Assembly (NCBI RefSeq): GCF_024756235.1
Contig: NZ_JANUGY010000003.1
Location: forward strand, 310,001 to 374,000
Source: Massilia kyonggiensis
Lineage (GTDB): Bacteria > Pseudomonadota > Gammaproteobacteria > Burkholderiales > Burkholderiaceae_D
Reading direction: 5' to 3'
Length of the DNA: 64,000 bases
In this document: one piece after another, positions 32,972 to 41,441 of the stretch
How the letters are laid out: each line of letters begins with the position of its first letter
Position numbering within the stretch: position 1 is the stretch's first letter
The notes under the pieces: model-generated
Told to the model about the DNA's origin: nothing
The model's input: only the letters and a program-made list of their open reading frames with translations
The model's database searches: none
Position numbers and translations under genes: made by a program

Positions 32972-33547
32972 TTACGCTGCCAAACGCGGCTTCACGACGG
33001 AGAGCACAGTAGCGCGTGAAACGCCGTAGAGCTTAGCTAAGGCGCTGACACTCTGATTGTTCGCATACCCCAACATCATTGCCTCACGTTGCTCAGGCGT
33101 CGTTTTGGAAGGCCTGCCAAGGGTTTTCCCATCAGCCTTAGCACGTTCAAGCCCTGCTTGAGTACGCTCTACAATCAAGTCTCGTTCCATCTCAGCCACG
33201 GCAGCCAACATAGTAAGCATGAGCTTGCCAGCCGGCGACGTGAGGTCAAGCTTACCCAGTTGAAGGACAATGACCTCGACACTAAGCTCTGCAAATCGTT
33301 TGATCGACGCAAGCACATCATGTGCATCGCGCCCCAGGCGATCTAGCTTAGACACCACCAGCGTGTCCTTCTTCCTCAACTTCGTCAGCATGTCGCCAAA
33401 TTGCTTGCGTTGCGCGGCATGCGCTTTGCCACTCACCGTGTCAGCGAACCAGTACTCCACCACGTACCCAGCTCGCTCGATCTCAATACGTTGATTGTCG
33501 GCCGTCTGCTCCGTCGTGGATACCCGCCCATAACCAAATACTGCCAT
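32972..33547 (-). CDS. Serine recombinase (resolvase/invertase family)
   Basis: 191 residues from the ATG at 33547. The catalytic N-terminus reads FGYGRVSTTEQTADNQ (Ser about 9). VVSKLDRLGRDAHDVL and LDLTSPAGKLMLTMLAAVAEMERDLIVERTQAGLERAKADGK are typical, and a short helix-turn-helix ends the protein (SVSALAKLYGVSRATVLSVV). It would act on paired sites to resolve or invert DNA. Repeats resembling a res site lie just upstream (33563-33664). Confidence 0.9.
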   Translation of the reverse strand: MAVFGYGRVSTTEQTADNQRIEIERAGYVVEYWFADTVSGKAHAAQRKQFGDMLTKLRKKDTLVVSKLDRLGRDAHDVLASIKRFAELSVEVIVLQLGKLDLTSPAGKLMLTMLAAVAEMERDLIVERTQAGLERAKADGKTLGRPSKTTPEQREAMMLGYANNQSVSALAKLYGVSRATVLSVVKPRLAA

Positions 33548-33562
33548 AGTCCCGCTCCCGAT

Positions 33563-33664
33563 ATGTTGGAAAACGGTATCACTATATATCAACATGTTGA
33601 AATATGAAAAGGCTATATTTCTGACACGTCAGCAAGGGTCGGTTGCAGCATGTTGGAAAACGGT
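33563..33664. repeat. Candidate res-type recombination site
   Basis: ATGTTGGAAAACGGT occurs at 33563-33577 and 33650-33664. A related TGTTGAAATAT lies at 33596 and the palindrome CAACATGTTG at 33590-33599. CTGACACGTCAG (33621-33632) is another palindrome between. The cluster directly upstream of the serine recombinase fits its binding subsites. It also contains the upstream region of the large NTPase gene. Confidence 0.55.
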
Positions 33665-33756
33665 CGTTTTCTACCACGCGGCGACAGCGCTATATGGGTT
33701 GCAACACGTCTGCGGATATGGCTGAATAGCTGGAAATGAACATTCAAAGGTAAATA

Positions 33757-36700
33757 ATGAGCGGTGGTCATGCAACGGCAGGCGGCATCTTGTTCCAGAT
33801 GCGAGTGGCGACGTGGTTCGGCTTACATCTTTTGGCGAGTCGGAGCCTTCCAATTACGGATCTTCAGGCTAGTGTCCCGGACCGAATATTTGTTGAGGCG
33901 GACTCGCCAGTAGACGATATTCGGATCGTCACAAATGGTGGCGGGAACATATTCGTTAATGTTAAAACCGCTGTGACTAAAAGCGATCAACCGAAATCGC
34001 CCCTAGGCTCCGTCGTGGACCAATTCGTTAGGCAATGGCTGAGCTGTGTTTCGGGTGATGGAACTCTTGTTTGGAACAGACCAATTGATTCCGCGCGCGA
34101 TTGCATGATTTTGGCGGTCAATCGCTCGAAAAGCGAGTCTTTCGCTGACTCTACAATGGCTTTACTAGGCAGGTTGCGGTCACACGGTGAGAGTTCTTCG
34201 ATATCGCAAATCGCATTGACTGCTGGCGAAAAGTCGACATTTGATGTTTGGCAGAAGCAGATCAGCTATTGGTGGAATCGCCACCTTGGTGTTACCCCAT
34301 CGGAATCGGAGGTTCGACACCTGCTGTCGGCAGTACGGGTCCTTACCTTCCCCGACGCAGAAAGATTCGAAAGTGAAGAGGCTGCAATCCTAGCCGAGAT
34401 AATCCACTCCGCCGAACCTGAAGCCGTCGCTCAAGCTTTGAACTCTTTGGTCGTCCATTTCGGAACAATGGCAAAGCTCCGGTACTCAGCCGACGCTAAA
34501 CGTCTTCGCGAAGTGCTACGACAAACCGGACACCACCTCAAGGACTCGCCTCAGTACGCTAAGGATATTCAGCGCCTAAAAGCCGTTACTCAGCAAACGT
34601 TGACCACGTTGCAGCGCCACAGTGAAATCTTAGCGCCTGACTGCTCAAAACCAATTCATATTCGGCGGCGGTGCGTATCTGATATCGTAAGTTGCGCGGC
34701 CCAAGAATCGTTCCTTTTGATTGGTGCACCTGGAGCAGGCAAGTCGGGCGCAGTTCACCAAGTAGCAAAGCAAATGATAGATGATGGACATCCGGTTCTT
34801 TTGCTGGCAGTGGACGAATGGCTCGCACAGACAAAGGAAGGATTTCGTGCCGAACTAGGCATTTCGAACGCACTCGAGGATGTATTAGCTGCCTGGGACA
34901 GTGAAAAAAACGGTGTGCTGATCATCGACGCTCTCGATGCTAGTCGTGGAAGTCGCTCTGACAAAACCTTTCAGGAGCTTATTCTCAACGTACAGCGCGA
35001 ATTGAAAAACTGGACAGTCGTAGCCTCGATCAGAAAATTCGATTTGAAGTATGGGGCTCATTATCGTGAATCATTTCGCGGACAACCGGTCGCCTCTGGA
35101 TTCTGCGATCATGATTTCAGTGGAGTGCGTCACTTCGACATTCCTCTATTAACCCCTACGGAATTGGAGCAGGTGTGGCATTCATCGGCACTTCTGGGAG
35201 AAGCCTACAGTAACTCAACGGACGCGTTTCAGATCCTAATAGGTTCCCCATTCAACCTTTTCCTCCTCGCGTCGGTGGCAGATCACGCCTCAAAGAGCCT
35301 GGTTGGGGTTACAACTCAAGTTCAACTCCTTAACGAATATTGGTCATATAGGATCGAATTGCCTAACGATGGGCAGCGCCTGATGCGGGAACGCTTATTG
35401 GGTAAAGTTGCGACTCATATGGTCGCAACTCGTCAGTTGTTTCTAACTAGCCAACAGATCGAGCAGTTGGACGCCGAAGTCCTCGAAGTTATTCTGCGCA
35501 GCGGTGTTCTTCTCGCTCACGGCGTCCTCGGCAAACGCATTAGCTTCGCCCACCACATGCTTTTCGACTACGCGGTCGCGCGGTCAATTCTAATGATCGA
35601 CGATGTCCAAGCTGATCCAGTAAAGCTGTCATTGTCCGACGACGATGCGCTAATGCTGGCTCCGGCCGCAATGATTGCCCTTCGCATGGTTTGGGCTGGC
35701 TCCCAAAACAAAATCACATATTGGGATCTCGCGCTTTCTCTAGCACGGTCGCAAGCAGAGGGAACATTCGCAAAGATGCTCCCGGCACGTGTCGCCGCCG
35801 AGTTAATTTCGGCACCAAGTGATATTGCCCCTCTTCTGGAAGAGATTCGTCCCTCAGCCAAACAACGCGAAGATGGAGCTTTTTTAATAAGGCATATGTA
35901 CGGAACGCTCTTCGCGGGCGTTGTTCAAGTGCGGCCAGCTCTTGGCAATGATAACGATCCGTGGTGTGAAATCACGCGACAGCTGGCTCGGAAAAACATC
36001 GAGCTACTTAGCTATCCCATCAGAGTCGCGTGCACGCAATGGACGGAAAAAGCAGGTCAGCTCACTGCTCAACAATCATCTGCCTTGAACGAGGCGTCTC
36101 GTCTTTTATTAGAAGCATCGCTGAAACGGTGGGGATCGAAAGGCGTTGACGATGGGGATGCCGTCTATGGCATTCGCGGCACTGCCCGAACTTTCGTTAG
36201 CGCACCGGTCGAGTCTCACTCCGTCCTTATTGAGGTATTAGAACCAAACCGTGTTGCAGCGTGCGGCTACAGCGATTTGTTTAGCTTGTCCTGTGAAATC
36301 AAAGCTCTAATCGGACCTGCTCCGACGCTTGTCCAAGAGCTTTACAGAACAAGTTTTTGTACTCGCCTGCCTTCTAGCGATGAGGTTTCATATCTTGGTG
36401 ACAGTCGAATTTTATCCCTCCGCACAAACAAGAGACAGGAACTTGAATCGGTCCAGTACCAGCTTTCCGAAGCGTATCGCCTGCTACTCATCAGCCATCC
36501 CGAAATTGGCGCGAGTACGCTAATAAGTATTTTTGATTACATCATTCCCAAAAACCACAACATTGGCATCAAACGCGATAGCTTCAAATTCGACTTTGCA
36601 GGGAAAGTTGCCGAAATTACCGAAGACCACTCCTACATATGGTGGCAACCTGATGATCGCCATCGGAAAGCTATTGAAGGGATGCTAGATACGTTCAGTG

Positions 36701-38667
36701 AAGGTATTGTTGAACTTTGTGATGCGGACAACTTTGCAGCGATCGAAGCCGTTCTGGATAAAGTAGTAGAAGAAAACCGCTGGGCCGCTATTTGGGCGGC
36801 AATCGCTGCCGCCGCCGCAGAGCGCCCGTTGGCACTAGGAGTAAGGATACTGCCACTCTTATTAAACGAACAGATACTTGTTACCACCTCGATGACTTAC
36901 CACCTAGGAGAAGTTATCAAACAGGTCACAAAAAATTTGACAGGCGAATTCATCGTACAAATTGAGTGTGCAATTTGGCGAATCGATGTGGACGATGAAC
37001 ACATCCGAGATGTTCTTTTAAATTGTTTTGACCGGGACAAACTGTCCCTTCCGTCCTCGCGACAGTGGCTGAGTGAACGGGAGGAAACGGCAAGCGACTT
37101 GGATAATACGCCTCCATTCCGAATTCATACATACGCGGGTGACGACACGGAATTTTGGCATCGTCAAAACGGTATAAAACCAGACGACGAGCCTACCGCA
37201 TCTGTACTAGCGGCAATCAAACAGGTGCAGTTCACCGAACAGGGCTCCTCGTCTACGAGACTGGAGGATGCGCTTGGGAAGTGGAAGGATGTGCTGCAAC
37301 TGCACGATCTGATTCGCGATCCCAATGTCATCCCGTCGCCGGTATCTGAAACCGCATGGGATTGTCTAGCTGAAGCAGCGGAAAAGGTTGCGCTTCTATG
37401 CAACAGCGAAAAGGATCTCCAGCGTTTCCCAAGGCTGCTGGATTTGTGCGTAACGGCTCTCGACGCCAGATTTTCCCCGCAGCCAATCCATGATATGGAA
37501 CGAGAGGAACAATTCGCAAAATCGCCTTCGTGGGGCCGCCCTGCTCCGCGCATTGAAGCAGCAGCAGCCCTCATGGCCTATGGAAGAGCTTTGTCTCAGC
37601 CGATGACGGAAGACATGCGGCGCCGAACTCTTGAGTTAGTTAAGGACCCAGCAGTCGCGGTTCGTCACACGATAGCGGCTCGCGTCAACATGCTCTCGAT
37701 CGCTGATCTGGAATTGGCGGGGGAAATTGTCAACACCGTAATTCAAAGCGAACAGAACCGTGGAGTGTTATCTTTCTTTTTCGGCGCACTGCATAACATG
37801 CTTGGAAGCGTGCATGGTTTGGTTAGCCAGCCACTTCTCGATCTTGAGAAAACGCATATCGACGACGCGACCGAAGAGACTGGTAACTTTAGTTCGAATC
37901 TTATAACACTGATTGTCCGTCTGTGGTTAGATTTCGATAACGAGGCCGCATTCGCGAGGATATCTGAGTGGACGTCCCATCCCTCGCGTTATGTGAATCG
38001 TCTAACTGCGATGCTGCACTTCATTCGCTCCGCTTTCATCATGGGCGACCCTGATGTACCCAGCAGTCGAGACCATACAACTCGCGTGCGAACCATTGCG
38101 ATCTTGGAATCCTTAGTAACAAATTCCGTCGCGAAATTTAACGAACTGTCCGCACTAAAGGACCGTAATGAAGCGCAACAGCGGGAGCTGGAACGTGTGT
38201 ATCGGCTTTTGGATACAGCTACGCACGCCATCTATTTTGCATCCGACGCCAACGGCAAACGCAACTCGACCGACGGCAACGCCTCCCTCAACTCAAAAGT
38301 GGCGGAGCGGCTGCTTCAGGAGCTTAGGAAAGTACTGTATCTACTTGCGGAAGTGCCCTACCCGGCAATTACTCATTATCTGTTGGAGACCTTAGAGGGC
38401 CTCGTAGAACATGATCCTGAGAGCTGTTTGCAACTGATTCTTCACACCATGGATCGAGGAGGGCCACGGGGGGGATATCAGTTTGAGACCTTGGGGGAGG
38501 ATCTCCTTGTCCGCCTTGTTCGCTTATACCTTGCGGACTATCGATCTCTCTTCTCGCAAAATTCACACTACCGACTGGGCCTTGTGAAGGCACTCGACCT
38601 TTTCGCCGCAGTAGGCTTCGCAGACGCGCGTCAACTAGTCTATGAATTGCCGGAGATGCTGCGATGA
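33757..38667 (+). CDS. Large STAND-like NTPase with N-terminal nuclease-like domain, putative anti-phage sensor
   Basis: 1636 residues. The N-terminus (about 1-120) reads GHATAGGILFQMRVATWFGLHLLAS then DDIRIV...FVNVKTAV, reminiscent of DUF4297/Cap4-type PD-(D/E)xK nucleases. The NTPase core has Walker A GAPGAGKS (323-330) and a Walker-B-like VLIID (387-391), with DALDASRG following. About 1000 further residues are helical without an obvious motif, as in the repeat sensor region of Avs proteins. AAAGG precedes the ATG. The next gene starts within its stop (ATGA). The size and layout recall Avs (AVAST) systems, in which a phage protein triggers the NTPase. Recognition of a phage protein here is inference. 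Confidence 0.68.
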   Translation: MSGGHATAGGILFQMRVATWFGLHLLASRSLPITDLQASVPDRIFVEADSPVDDIRIVTNGGGNIFVNVKTAVTKSDQPKSPLGSVVDQFVRQWLSCVSGDGTLVWNRPIDSARDCMILAVNRSKSESFADSTMALLGRLRSHGESSSISQIALTAGEKSTFDVWQKQISYWWNRHLGVTPSESEVRHLLSAVRVLTFPDAERFESEEAAILAEIIHSAEPEAVAQALNSLVVHFGTMAKLRYSADAKRLREVLRQTGHHLKDSPQYAKDIQRLKAVTQQTLTTLQRHSEILAPDCSKPIHIRRRCVSDIVSCAAQESFLLIGAPGAGKSGAVHQVAKQMIDDGHPVLLLAVDEWLAQTKEGFRAELGISNALEDVLAAWDSEKNGVLIIDALDASRGSRSDKTFQELILNVQRELKNWTVVASIRKFDLKYGAHYRESFRGQPVASGFCDHDFSGVRHFDIPLLTPTELEQVWHSSALLGEAYSNSTDAFQILIGSPFNLFLLASVADHASKSLVGVTTQVQLLNEYWSYRIELPNDGQRLMRERLLGKVATHMVATRQLFLTSQQIEQLDAEVLEVILRSGVLLAHGVLGKRISFAHHMLFDYAVARSILMIDDVQADPVKLSLSDDDALMLAPAAMIALRMVWAGSQNKITYWDLALSLARSQAEGTFAKMLPARVAAELISAPSDIAPLLEEIRPSAKQREDGAFLIRHMYGTLFAGVVQVRPALGNDNDPWCEITRQLARKNIELLSYPIRVACTQWTEKAGQLTAQQSSALNEASRLLLEASLKRWGSKGVDDGDAVYGIRGTARTFVSAPVESHSVLIEVLEPNRVAACGYSDLFSLSCEIKALIGPAPTLVQELYRTSFCTRLPSSDEVSYLGDSRILSLRTNKRQELESVQYQLSEAYRLLLISHPEIGASTLISIFDYIIPKNHNIGIKRDSFKFDFAGKVAEITEDHSYIWWQPDDRHRKAIEGMLDTFSEGIVELCDADNFAAIEAVLDKVVEENRWAAIWAAIAAAAAERPLALGVRILPLLLNEQILVTTSMTYHLGEVIKQVTKNLTGEFIVQIECAIWRIDVDDEHIRDVLLNCFDRDKLSLPSSRQWLSEREETASDLDNTPPFRIHTYAGDDTEFWHRQNGIKPDDEPTASVLAAIKQVQFTEQGSSSTRLEDALGKWKDVLQLHDLIRDPNVIPSPVSETAWDCLAEAAEKVALLCNSEKDLQRFPRLLDLCVTALDARFSPQPIHDMEREEQFAKSPSWGRPAPRIEAAAALMAYGRALSQPMTEDMRRRTLELVKDPAVAVRHTIAARVNMLSIADLELAGEIVNTVIQSEQNRGVLSFFFGALHNMLGSVHGLVSQPLLDLEKTHIDDATEETGNFSSNLITLIVRLWLDFDNEAAFARISEWTSHPSRYVNRLTAMLHFIRSAFIMGDPDVPSSRDHTTRVRTIAILESLVTNSVAKFNELSALKDRNEAQQRELERVYRLLDTATHAIYFASDANGKRNSTDGNASLNSKVAERLLQELRKVLYLLAEVPYPAITHYLLETLEGLVEHDPESCLQLILHTMDRGGPRGGYQFETLGEDLLVRLVRLYLADYRSLFSQNSHYRLGLVKALDLFAAVGFADARQLVYELPEMLR

Positions 38668-40103
38668 ATCCGCATATTGTATCGTCTCTCCGAGACGGGA
38701 TCTTCGCTCTAAAGGAGAGCTACGACAATCTTCATTTACCAGCGATTGAGGGCGCTGCTGAAGCATCACAAAAGCTTTCGAGCGGCGCTTATGCGGGAAA
38801 AGGTCGAGAGCTGATCGTCGAAGCCCAAGTAAGAACGTATCTAATTGACCCGATATTGAAGACGCTGGGTTGGCAGCTTAACTTGGCGAGCGAAGTCTTA
38901 GTTGAGGCAGCGGTCGACCCTACGGATACGGGAGAGAACAGGCGCTTCCTTGACTATTTTGGACGAGAAACCGATGAAACAGTAGCTAGGCCGCTCCTTA
39001 TTGTCGAAGCGAAGCGCGCCAGCGCATCGCTGCCTGGCGCGCCCACAATGCAACAATATGAGCGCCTTGAGAAGATCGTGGGCGCCTTTGCCGCTATCAG
39101 TGCTGGAGAGAAAAAAACCCGGCACATTGGTGCAGAATGGATAACTTGGCTTAAGACACTAGTTGACTATGTTCGTCGGATATACGTCGGCTATGGTACG
39201 GCTCCGAAATGCGTGGCGATGACGAACGGAGAATGGTTCCTTGTCTTCACGAACCCTCACGCTACGTTTATCGACAACAGTCCGACGACCGACGATATTC
39301 AGATATACGAATCGTTAGAAGCGGTTATACGGCGCGTCGGAGAGTTTCATGCTGCCTTATCATTCGGATCGTTAAGTTCGTTGATACCAATTCAGCATCC
39401 TGCCGACCTACACCAATTCGTGGCTGCCGGGTCTTCAGTCGATCTAGTCATGTGCCTGGAGCTCACCTTCAATTACGTTCAAGATGTACAGCCATCGATA
39501 TCGGCACGCGTTTATGCACGAGTCCAAGTTTCCCCAAACGTCTGGGTAACGTTCCGGATTGAGCACAGTCCAATTTATCAGCCAATACCACCTAAAGAAT
39601 CGATGTTCTGGGATGGTGCCGCTGCTTTGCAAGAATGTCGTGACCAGTTGCTCAACGAATTAAGTAAGTATGCGTCGCTCAACCTTCTCAAGGTTACGGA
39701 ATATGAGAAGCGGGTTCAACCGACCGCGGTGCCGTCTCCGATGAGCAACTCGCCTCTCTGCAGCAGCACGGTCCCCGGAGTTTTTCACCTTGTTTTAGGA
39801 GACACGCCCTTTTTTGCAACAGCTAACGATGAGTACGATGAGTGCTCGTACCACGCCTTCGGTCCAGCCAACGCTATTGGCCTTGCATCCTCGACTGCGC
39901 CATTTATCGGACCTACGCGGAATCCGCCTGTTTACTTTCATTCTGGATCAAACTTTCACTGCGCTCACCGGACAGTGCATTCGCAGCGCCAGAAAAAGTG
40001 CATTCTTTTGGCTTTCGAGTCACATCTGTGTTGCAATCGATGTGCATTTGTCCAGCATTGCTGGCCCAACGGCACCTCTAGTCTGCCATGTTCCAAGTCG
40101 TAA
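38664..40103 (+). CDS. HsdR-N-like PD-(D/E)xK nuclease, partner of the large NTPase
   Basis: 479 residues. The N-terminal third matches the type I restriction HsdR N-terminal fold: GRELIVEAQVRTYLIDPILKTLGW (about 48-70), RFLDYFGRE (Asp about 97), then PLLIVEAKRAS (E-A-K at about 115-117), giving the D...E-x-K nuclease core. No helicase domain follows. The middle part (about 180-370) is unrecognised. The last 60 residues are rich in Cys and His (SHLCCNRCAFVQHC) and look atypical. A 4-nt overlap with the NTPase stop couples the two genes and suggests a single system. Confidence 0.68.
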   Translation: MNPHIVSSLRDGIFALKESYDNLHLPAIEGAAEASQKLSSGAYAGKGRELIVEAQVRTYLIDPILKTLGWQLNLASEVLVEAAVDPTDTGENRRFLDYFGRETDETVARPLLIVEAKRASASLPGAPTMQQYERLEKIVGAFAAISAGEKKTRHIGAEWITWLKTLVDYVRRIYVGYGTAPKCVAMTNGEWFLVFTNPHATFIDNSPTTDDIQIYESLEAVIRRVGEFHAALSFGSLSSLIPIQHPADLHQFVAAGSSVDLVMCLELTFNYVQDVQPSISARVYARVQVSPNVWVTFRIEHSPIYQPIPPKESMFWDGAAALQECRDQLLNELSKYASLNLLKVTEYEKRVQPTAVPSPMSNSPLCSSTVPGVFHLVLGDTPFFATANDEYDECSYHAFGPANAIGLASSTAPFIGPTRNPPVYFHSGSNFHCAHRTVHSQRQKKCILLAFESHLCCNRCAFVQHCWPNGTSSLPCSKS

Positions 40104-40128
40104 GGCCTTTATATGCGCTAGGCCTTTG

Positions 40129-40686
40129 TCATGATATGGTTCTCTGAGCGGATCGCTTCATAAGATAAGAACGCAAGTCTGCGTAGTGGAGTGCGTGCAG
40201 CTCCGCGAGCCGCGCTGATAGGCTTCGATGGCGGTGGTGCCAAGTGAAAGGCCGGCGCTCAACTTGCAATTGTCCGGGTTCCGCGCCGATTCTGGAAAGC
40301 AACTTAGCGCGCGCGATTCTGGCCCGGCCTGCGGCTTTAGCAGCAAGATTGCTCTGATATCGCAACTGATGACAATGTCGACACGCTAGCTCTCCATTCC
40401 TATAGTACAGCGACTGGAAATTCCCCTCGTGCGCGCGAGGACACTTCAGGAGGGGGCGTACACGGTCTTTTAGGCACTGAACAAGCACGACGTCCACTAC
40501 CCAAGGCCGGCCACCCAAGAATACCGCCAGGCGGGTCTCGGTGAGTAAGGCTACAGTACGCACCTCGCTATCACTGAGCACCAGACGAGGCGATCCCGAG
40601 GCTTTCGCGGCCCGCATCAACTTTGGCAAGTTCACTTCAAATGCATTTTCGAGGACTGGGACCCGAGGCGCTTTGGCTGTTTTCAT
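40129..40686 (-). CDS. Zinc-ribbon protein of mobile elements, unknown
   Basis: 185 residues, basic. A zinc-binding centre is visible in CPRAHEGNFQSLYYRNGELACRHCHQLRYQSNL (about 82-114). Proteins with this GGRPW...CP...LYY..G.L.CRHCH..RYQS pattern are familiar from proteobacterial mobile elements, with no assigned role. The start at 40686 has AGGT upstream. It is convergent with the nuclease gene, 25 nt away. Confidence 0.65.
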   Translation of the reverse strand: MKTAKAPRVPVLENAFEVNLPKLMRAAKASGSPRLVLSDSEVRTVALLTETRLAVFLGGRPWVVDVVLVQCLKDRVRPLLKCPRAHEGNFQSLYYRNGELACRHCHQLRYQSNLAAKAAGRARIARAKLLSRIGAEPGQLQVERRPFTWHHRHRSLSARLAELHALHYADLRSYLMKRSAQRTIS

Positions 40687-40771
40687 ATTATTTACCTAAA
40701 ACAAAAGCGAACCTGACATCTGCATGCCCGGTTCGCTGAGTGGGTCGCTGATTTATTGGCTGAGTACTCGA

Positions 40772-41191
40772 TTACTTCGAGGGTTTGAGCCAGATTTCCC
40801 TGTGAACTTTCGGCAAGTAATCTGCCCCACCAAACGGTCCAACATTGATGGAGAAAGGCTGATCCAACGCACCAAACAGGGCCGTGTAGATATCGAGGAG
40901 CGCCTTCTTCTCGACATACAAGGGATCGTCCGGCGAGATTTCGGCATTGCGATCAATCCCGGTGGAGATGGCAAACGCCAAGTCCATGTGGTCCAGGTGA
41001 GACGCTGTCGTGAAGCTAACGTATGCAAGCCTGGGGTCAGTACGCAAGCCCTCATATCCGTTCAGGTGCGCGTCGTATGCGACGAGGGCCCGAGCCTCGT
41101 CCGGCGACAGGCGTGCGAAGCCATGCAGTGCGCGGTGCTGATGTTGGCGTTTAATGATGGGCGCCCAGTTTTGGAGCGGAAAGGCATTCAT
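40772..41191 (-). CDS. Unknown small protein of the island
   Basis: 139 residues with no signal peptide or membrane span. The visible text (WAPIIKRQHQHRALHGFARLSPDEARALVAYDAHLNGYEGL...DQPFSINVGPFGGADYLPKVHREIWL) suggests a small globular protein; I do not recognise it. AGGA precedes the ATG. It lies between the zinc-ribbon gene and the primase-helicase. Confidence 0.55.
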   Translation of the reverse strand: MNAFPLQNWAPIIKRQHQHRALHGFARLSPDEARALVAYDAHLNGYEGLRTDPRLAYVSFTTASHLDHMDLAFAISTGIDRNAEISPDDPLYVEKKALLDIYTALFGALDQPFSINVGPFGGADYLPKVHREIWLKPSK

Positions 41192-41265
41192 AAAATCCTG
41201 TCTGGCCTCTTGGCCTAGTTCATTCGATTACACAGCAGAATGAGTAATTCGGCTGCACGTTAAAT

Positions 41266-41398
41266 TCCCGGTTTTTCCCAGTTCTTCCCAAACCGGAGCG
41301 TTGGGCGGCCCACACTGGTCCCGGTTTTTCCCACCTCCCCTATAAGGGGAGGGGGAACCGGGAAGGGCTGGTCGGTAGGTAGGTCGGTAGGTTCGGCC
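41266..41398. other. Repeat-rich, origin-like region downstream of the primase-helicase
   Basis: TCCCGGTTTTTCCCA occurs at 41266-41280 and 41319-41333. The second copy leads into CCTCCCC-TATAA-GGGGAGG (41334-41352) and a mirrored GGGAACCGGGA, making a long GC hairpin. GGTAGGTAGGTCGGTAGG repeats follow at about 41374-41391. Iterons and strong secondary structure beside a replication gene suggest a replication origin for the excised element. No protein fits here. Confidence 0.45.
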
Positions 41399-41441
41399 GC
41401 TCGTTGAAGTGCTAGTGCTAATTCCGCGAAAAACTGCTCTG

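Noticed and set aside
39814-40134. Alternative plus-strand frames at the end of the nuclease gene
   Set aside because: They show no better protein character than the annotated tail, so no frameshift was called, although one is possible.
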